DNA from: Sphingosinicella sp. LHD-64
GTDB lineage: Bacteria; Pseudomonadota; Alphaproteobacteria; Sphingomonadales; Sphingomonadaceae
Reading direction: 5' to 3'
DNA length: 64,000 bases
Assembly: GCF_031157375.1 (NCBI RefSeq)
Contig: NZ_JAVIFV010000003.1
Span: 496,001 to 560,000 of the forward strand
The notes below the pieces were generated by a model. It had not been told where the DNA came from. It was given only the letters and a program-made list of their open reading frames with translations, and made no database searches. A program made the translations under genes and the position numbers. This document shows, in pieces, positions 59,831-64,000 of the stretch (position 1 is its first letter; every line of letters starts with the position of its first letter).

Positions 59831-61335
59831 GCGCGCTCGTCCCGGGCGCGGTGACGCTGGCTGAGCTGCGCGACATCTGGGCGGGCGGCCCGGTGGCGCT
59901 CGGCGCCGACGCCTGGACGGCGATCGAGGCGTCGGCGGCGGCCGTCGGCCGGATCGTCGAAAGCGGACGCACCGTCTACGGCATCAACACCGGCTTCGGC
60001 CTGCTCGCCAGCACCCGCATCCCGGCCGACCGGCTGGAAGAGCTGCAGCGCAACCTGATCCTGTCGCATAGCGCCGGCCTCGGCGACCCGCTGAACCCAA
60101 GCATCGTACGGTTGATGATGGCGCTCAAGGCGATCGGCCTCGCCCGGGGCCATAGCGGCGTGCGGCGAATCGTCGTCGAGAGATTGCTGACGCTGATCGA
60201 AGCTGACGCGCTACCGGTCGTGCCGAGCCAGGGCTCGGTCGGCGCTTCGGGCGACCTTGCTCCGCTGGCGCACATGAGTGCCGCGCTGATCGGCGAAGGC
60301 GAGATTGCGCATGGCGGGCAACGCCTGCCCGCTGCGGAAGCACTGACCCGGCTCGGGCTGGAGCCACTGGTGCTGGGTCCCAAGGAGGGGCTGGCGCTGA
60401 TCAACGGCACCCAGGCCTCGACCGCGATCGCCCTCGACGTGCTGTTCACGGCGGAGCGGGTGTTCGCCTCCGCCCTCGTCACCGGCGCGCTCGCGACCGA
60501 CGCGCTCAAGGGCACCGACGTGCCCTTCGATCCGCGCATCCATGAAGCGCGCGGCCAGCCCGGCCAGATCACGGTCGCGGCGGTGCTGCGCCGGCTGCTC
60601 GAGGGCAGCGCGATCCGGCACAGCCACGAAGGCTGCGACCGGGTGCAGGACCCGTACAGCTTCCGCTGCCAGCCGCAGGTGATGGGCGCGGTGCTCGATC
60701 TTCTCCGCAATGCCGCGCGCACGCTCGAGATCGAGGCCAATGCGGTCAGCGACAATCCGCTGCTGTTCGGCGAGGATGCGCTCTCCGGCGGCAATTTCCA
60801 TGCCCAGCCGGTCGCCTTCGCCGGCGACATCCTGGCGATGGCGCTGTGCGAGATCGGTTCGATCGCCGAGCGGCGGCTGGCCGTGCTGATCGATCCCAAG
60901 ATGAGCGGCCTGCCGCCGTTCCTGATCCCCGACAGCGGGGTCAATTCGGGCTTCATGATCGCGCAGGTCACCGCGGCTGCCCTGGTGTCGGAGAACAAGA
61001 GCCTCGCCTTCCCGGCGAGCGTCGACACGGTGCCGACCTCGGCGGGGCAGGAGGATCATGTCTCGATGGCGACGCACGGCGCGCTCAAGGCGCGGCGGAT
61101 CGCACATAATGCGGCGGGTGTGATCGGGGTGGAGCTGCTGGCGGCGACGCAGGGCGTCGATTTCCACAAGCCGCTCGCGACATCGCCGGCACTGCAGCCG
61201 GCGGTCGACACGCTGCGCGCGGTCGTTCCGTTCCACGCGGCCGACCGCTATCTCGCGAACGATATGGAATGGGCGAAGCGGGCGGTGCTGGACGGCGCCG
61301 TCTCGGGCGCCGTCCAGGCCGAACTGTTCGACTAG
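59827..61335 (+). CDS. hutH: histidine ammonia-lyase
   Basis: 502 aa from GTG 59827, overlapping hutU. The MIO prosthetic-group triad Ala-Ser-Gly lies in [15 protein letters not shown] near residue 140; further family blocks are [13 protein letters not shown] near 48, [17 protein letters not shown] near 190 and [16 protein letters not shown] near 273. Deaminates histidine to urocanate. The 3' end holds a perfect 10-bp-stem hairpin (61290-61315) and overlaps the convergent Yip1 gene by 4 bp. Confidence 0.97.
   Translation: MSALVPGAVTLAELRDIWAGGPVALGADAWTAIEASAAAVGRIVESGRTVYGINTGFGLLASTRIPADRLEELQRNLILSHSAGLGDPLNPSIVRLMMALKAIGLARGHSGVRRIVVERLLTLIEADALPVVPSQGSVGASGDLAPLAHMSAALIGEGEIAHGGQRLPAAEALTRLGLEPLVLGPKEGLALINGTQASTAIALDVLFTAERVFASALVTGALATDALKGTDVPFDPRIHEARGQPGQITVAAVLRRLLEGSAIRHSHEGCDRVQDPYSFRCQPQVMGAVLDLLRNAARTLEIEANAVSDNPLLFGEDALSGGNFHAQPVAFAGDILAMALCEIGSIAERRLAVLIDPKMSGLPPFLIPDSGVNSGFMIAQVTAAALVSENKSLAFPASVDTVPTSAGQEDHVSMATHGALKARRIAHNAAGVIGVELLAATQGVDFHKPLATSPALQPAVDTLRAVVPFHAADRYLANDMEWAKRAVLDGAVSGAVQAELFD
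61290..61315. terminator. perfect 10-bp hairpin inside the hutH 3' end
   Basis: GGACGGCGCC-gtctcg-GGCGCCGTCC encodes part of the HutH tail ([10 protein letters not shown]), 20 bp before the stop. No T-run follows, but the very stable stem in overlapping convergent genes could halt RNA polymerase or protect 3' ends on both strands. Confidence 0.5.
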
Positions 61336-61985
61336 GGCAGCTGGACCGATCCGCCGCCCATCAGCCCGCCAAGCGGGAAGAAGCTCGCGACCAGCGCGCC
61401 GACGATGAACGACACGACCACCCACAGCACGATCGCGACGAGGATCACGACCACCGTATAGCCGACCGCCTTGTCTTGCGGCGCCTTCATCAGCACCGGC
61501 AGGCCGAGATAGAGCAGATAGAGGCTGTAGAGGCCGACGAGGGCGAGGATGCCGAGCATCGGGATGATCCCGAAGACGCCGGCGAGCCAGGCGGCAGTCC
61601 AGGAATAGGCCGCGACCTTGAACGCCTTGAGCTGGTCCTTGGTGCCGCCGAAATTGGGCGCCAGCGCATCGATGATCAGCGCCAGCAGATAGATGCTGAT
61701 CAGCGACATCACATAGCTCAGCACCGCGAAGGTGATCGAATAGCCGATCGGCGGCTTGTAGGTGATGCCGAGCGCCGAGAAGCCGAACACCTGCTGCCCG
61801 ACCAGCGAGGCGATCGGGCCGATCGCAGCGAGGATCATGACGTAGCCCGTGTAGATGCCCTGGATCGACGCCGGTTCGGCATCGATGCGGGGCCATTCGG
61901 TCTTGGGCGAGACGATGATGTTCTTGGCGCGCTCGACCAGCGAGGCGGGCGCGGTGGGCAGAGGATTGCTGGGTCCGTCGGTCAT
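61332..61985 (-). CDS. Yip1 family membrane protein
   Basis: 217 aa with five membrane helices beginning after [43 protein letters not shown], a pattern of bacterial Yip1/DUF1282 proteins. Later helices: [58 protein letters not shown] and [26 protein letters not shown]. The N-terminus is proline-rich and cytoplasmic. Function unknown; eukaryotic Yip1 acts in vesicle traffic. Single gene. Confidence 0.9.
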   Translation of the reverse strand: MTDGPSNPLPTAPASLVERAKNIIVSPKTEWPRIDAEPASIQGIYTGYVMILAAIGPIASLVGQQVFGFSALGITYKPPIGYSITFAVLSYVMSLISIYLLALIIDALAPNFGGTKDQLKAFKVAAYSWTAAWLAGVFGIIPMLGILALVGLYSLYLLYLGLPVLMKAPQDKAVGYTVVVILVAIVLWVVVSFIVGALVASFFPLGGLMGGGSVQLP

Positions 61986-62083
61986 TAGGCCCTCCCTGTT
62001 GATGGGCCGGAATGAAGCACGTTCGGCCGTAAATCACAAGCGAGGGAAAGCCGCAAAATGCAGCGCCTCCGAGACGCCAGAAA

Positions 62084-62119
62084 CGGAAAAGCCCGCCGAT
62101 CTTCGGGAACTAGGCGGGG
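62084..62119 (-). terminator. Rho-independent terminator of the LytTR operon
   Basis: On the minus strand CCCGCC-tagttcccgaagatc-GGCGGG is followed by CTTTTCC. The stem starts inside the final codons of the response regulator gene and the T-rich tail lies beyond, a compact intrinsic terminator. Confidence 0.65.
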
Positions 62120-62847
62120 GACGGCGCCGCGATCAGGCGCGATTGCAGCGCCTGCCTGTAGCGCCGGCTCAAACGGAGCCGGATGCCGCTGCGCAAGACG
62201 ACCGCATAGTCCCCCGAACTTTGCAGCTCGAGCCCGCTGACGCGCGCGAGGTTCACGATGGTCGAGCGGTGGATGCGGATGAAGCTGTCGCCGACGTCCC
62301 GTTCGAGCTCCGCCATCGTGCGGCGGATCAGATGCGCCTCCTGCCCGACGTGCAGGCACGCATAATAGCTCGCAGCCTCCACCCAATCCACGTCCGAGAC
62401 ATCGATGAAAAGCAGTCGACGCGGTGCCTTCACGACAAGCCTGCGCGGTGCCTGCTGGTGCGATGCGTAGCGGGCGATCTTCTCCTTGGCGCGGGCCAGC
62501 ACCCTCGTGAAGCGTGCGTCGTCGAACGGCTTCAGCAGATAATCGAGCGCGCCGGCCTCGAAGGCGCGCAGCGCATATTCGTCGTGGGCGGTGACGAAGA
62601 TGATCGTCTGCGGACCATCGGTACCCAGCAGTTCCAGGACATCGAAGCCGTCGCACTCCGGCATCTGCACGTCGAGAAACAGCAGATCCGGCTTGCGGCG
62701 CCGGATGGCCGCGACGGCCTCCGCGCCCGAGGCGCATTCCTCGATCGAGCCGATGTCGGGATCGCCCTGCAGCAGGACGACGAGATTGCGCCGGGCGAGA
62801 GGCTCGTCGTCGACGACGAGGACGCTGATCGGCACGGGCGGCGTCAT
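62110..62847 (-). CDS. LytTR-type response regulator
   Basis: 245 aa from ATG 62847. Receiver domain: VLVVDDEPLARRNLVVLL with the acidic pair, the phosphorylated Asp in LLFLDVQMPECDGFDVL near residue 57, TAHDEYALRAFEAGALDYLLKPF near 90. LytTR DNA-binding domain from about 150: LVVKAPRRLLFIDVSDVDWVEAASYYACLHVG, FIRIHRSTIVNLARV. It binds direct repeats at promoters after phosphorylation by its kinase, whose stop codon overlaps this ATG by 4 bp. Confidence 0.95.
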   Translation of the reverse strand: MTPPVPISVLVVDDEPLARRNLVVLLQGDPDIGSIEECASGAEAVAAIRRRKPDLLFLDVQMPECDGFDVLELLGTDGPQTIIFVTAHDEYALRAFEAGALDYLLKPFDDARFTRVLARAKEKIARYASHQQAPRRLVVKAPRRLLFIDVSDVDWVEAASYYACLHVGQEAHLIRRTMAELERDVGDSFIRIHRSTIVNLARVSGLELQSSGDYAVVLRSGIRLRLSRRYRQALQSRLIAAPSPA

Positions 62848-63938
62848 GCAGTCTCCGATAGGGGCAAGGTCACGACCACTTCGGCGCCGCCGTCCACATT
62901 CCTGACGTCAAGATCGGCGGCGTCACCGTACATGATCCGGAGCCGCGTGCGCAGATTGGCGAGGCCGACGCCGGCGCTGTTCGACTCCCAGCCTGCCGCA
63001 AAGGCCGGGCCGTCATTGTAGACGCTGAGCGACAGAACCGCGCCCTGTCTCGCCGCCGTGATGCGAATCTCGCCGCCCGCCACTCGCTCCGTCAGGCCAT
63101 GTTTGATGGCGTTTTCCACGAGCGGCTGAAGCAGCAGGCTCGGGACCCGAGCATCCATCAGCGTCTCCGGAACATCCTCGTCATACCCGAGGCGTTCGCC
63201 GAAGCGGACCTTCTGGATGTCGATGTAGCGCTGAAGATATTCGATTTCCTCCGCGAGCGTCACCTCCGGCTTGTGATTCTGGGACGTGCGGCGAAGGATT
63301 TCGCTGAGGCCGACGATCATGTTGACGGCCGCCGCCTTGCGATCGTCGCGCACCAGCCCGGCGATCGAATTGAGCGTGTTGAACATGAAATGCGGCTCCA
63401 TCTGGCGGAGCAGCGCCGCGAGCTGGGCTTTCGAAAGCTCTTCGCCGAGCTGCGCGGCCTCGGTCGCCTTGCGCGCCACCTTGTCCCGCGAGTCCACCAG
63501 GTAGGTGATGGCGAGGATCAGCGCGTAGGCGAACACGCAGATCAGCCCGTGAAAGATGAGCGTTGCGCTGAGCGTGTCCCAGAAGGTCGGCGCCTGGCGA
63601 TGGGCCCAGGGATTGAACAGCATGTGGAGCGCCGCGGACCACCCTTCCGCGATCAGGGTGATGAACAGGAACGCCATGAGATGCGCCCCGATCCCACGCG
63701 CCGTCGGCGCGGGAACGATGGGGTGACGCTGCGCCAGCTCGATGACGAAGGGCGTAGCCAGCGCCCAGGGCAGCCAGCCCGCCAGTTCGGTCAGGAAGAG
63801 CACCACTTCCCCGCCACGCCCGCCAATGGCGTGTTGGATGAGGATGGATTGGGTAGCCTCGAACAGTGCGGCGGCGAACCAGAAGAGGGCGATCCATCGC
63901 CAGCTGATCGGCGCGGGAGGGGCGGCAGCGTGGGTCAT
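62844..63938 (-). CDS. LytS-like sensor histidine kinase
   Basis: 364 aa. Four membrane helices in residues 12-155, then a LytS/YehU-type kinase: phospho-acceptor block MEPHFMFNTLNSIAGLVRDD with His near residue 185, N-box LLLQPLVENAIKHGL near 270, G-boxes VYNDGPAF and GVGLANLRTRLRIMYG near 325. No recognisable sensor domain beyond the helices, so the signal is unknown. Forms a two-component pair with the LytTR regulator downstream. Confidence 0.94.
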   Translation of the reverse strand: MTHAAAPPAPISWRWIALFWFAAALFEATQSILIQHAIGGRGGEVVLFLTELAGWLPWALATPFVIELAQRHPIVPAPTARGIGAHLMAFLFITLIAEGWSAALHMLFNPWAHRQAPTFWDTLSATLIFHGLICVFAYALILAITYLVDSRDKVARKATEAAQLGEELSKAQLAALLRQMEPHFMFNTLNSIAGLVRDDRKAAAVNMIVGLSEILRRTSQNHKPEVTLAEEIEYLQRYIDIQKVRFGERLGYDEDVPETLMDARVPSLLLQPLVENAIKHGLTERVAGGEIRITAARQGAVLSLSVYNDGPAFAAGWESNSAGVGLANLRTRLRIMYGDAADLDVRNVDGGAEVVVTLPLSETA

Positions 63939-64000
63939 GCCGCCGATCCTAGCCCAACTCGCGGAAAACGCCGCATCGATGCAGCGAATCGCCAGCTGGC

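Noticed and set aside
1-64000. CRISPR arrays, tRNA or rRNA genes, complete insertion sequences or prophage
   Set aside because: No regular repeat-spacer pattern, no tRNA-like T-arm with matching stems, no rRNA conserved segments and no transposase, integrase or phage structural motifs were seen on either strand.

Overview
The window is a G+C-rich (about two thirds by eye) bacterial chromosome segment. Gene content points to an alphaproteobacterium, most likely of the order Sphingomonadales. The pointers are a carD / ferredoxin / S4-protein / SUV3-like helicase block, a DUF1489 protein, a TonB-dependent receptor followed by a DUF6607 protein, many small exported proteins, and dispersed palindromes of the CTGAGC-TGTCGAAGG type. 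I see no rRNA, tRNA, CRISPR array, complete insertion sequence or prophage. Genes are dense, often overlap by 4 bp, and run in short operons on both strands.

Layout. 0-2.5 kb: end of a TonB-dependent receptor, an exported CbiX-like chelatase-family protein and a DUF6607 protein. 2.5-9.3 kb: DedA protein, ABC-F ATPase, membrane-anchored LuxR-type regulator, methyltransferase, two VOC proteins and an NmrA-like protein. 9.4-15 kb: aquaporin, an 858-bp gap without a convincing gene, a coupled NIPSNAP / isocitrate-lyase-like / racemase-like operon divergent from an ArsR regulator, and a second ArsR gene coupled to an AHSA1 gene. 15-20 kb: diguanylate cyclase, class I PHA synthase, MgtE, DUF1489. 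20-31 kb: two GIN-domain exported proteins, carD, DoxX, fdxA, a FitA/VapC-type toxin-antitoxin pair, S4 protein, SUV3-like helicase, M23 peptidase, HerA-like ATPase. 31-36 kb: TIGR02186/TauE pair, an NfrB-like glycosyltransferase with a short NfrA-like partner, and a histone-deacetylase-family protein. 36-41 kb: nuclease, RibD-like reductase, DUF2200, a broken SEC-C gene, repeats, and one low-G+C orphan gene. 41-45 kb: nrdA and nrdB separated by four small membrane-protein genes. 45-54 kb: TonB-C protein, GST/HxlR pair, DUF2171, sulfotransferase-like protein, ICL/PEP-mutase-like protein, class III cyclase, ABC exporter. 54-61 kb: histidine utilisation (hutG, hutI, hutC, hutU, hutH) with a flavin reductase coupled to hutG. 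61-64 kb: Yip1 protein and a LytS/LytTR two-component pair.

How genes work together. The hut genes convert histidine to glutamate and are probably repressed by HutC through a perfect 16-bp palindrome. nrdA/nrdB make deoxynucleotides. The diguanylate cyclase, class III cyclase, LytTR pair and small regulators make this a region rich in signalling. The least explained parts are the exported CbiX/DUF6607 cluster, the NIPSNAP/ICL/racemase-like operon whose racemase-like member lacks both catalytic cysteines, the membrane genes inside the nrd operon, the compact NfrB/NfrA-like pair, and the low-G+C orphan at 39.7-41.1 kb.
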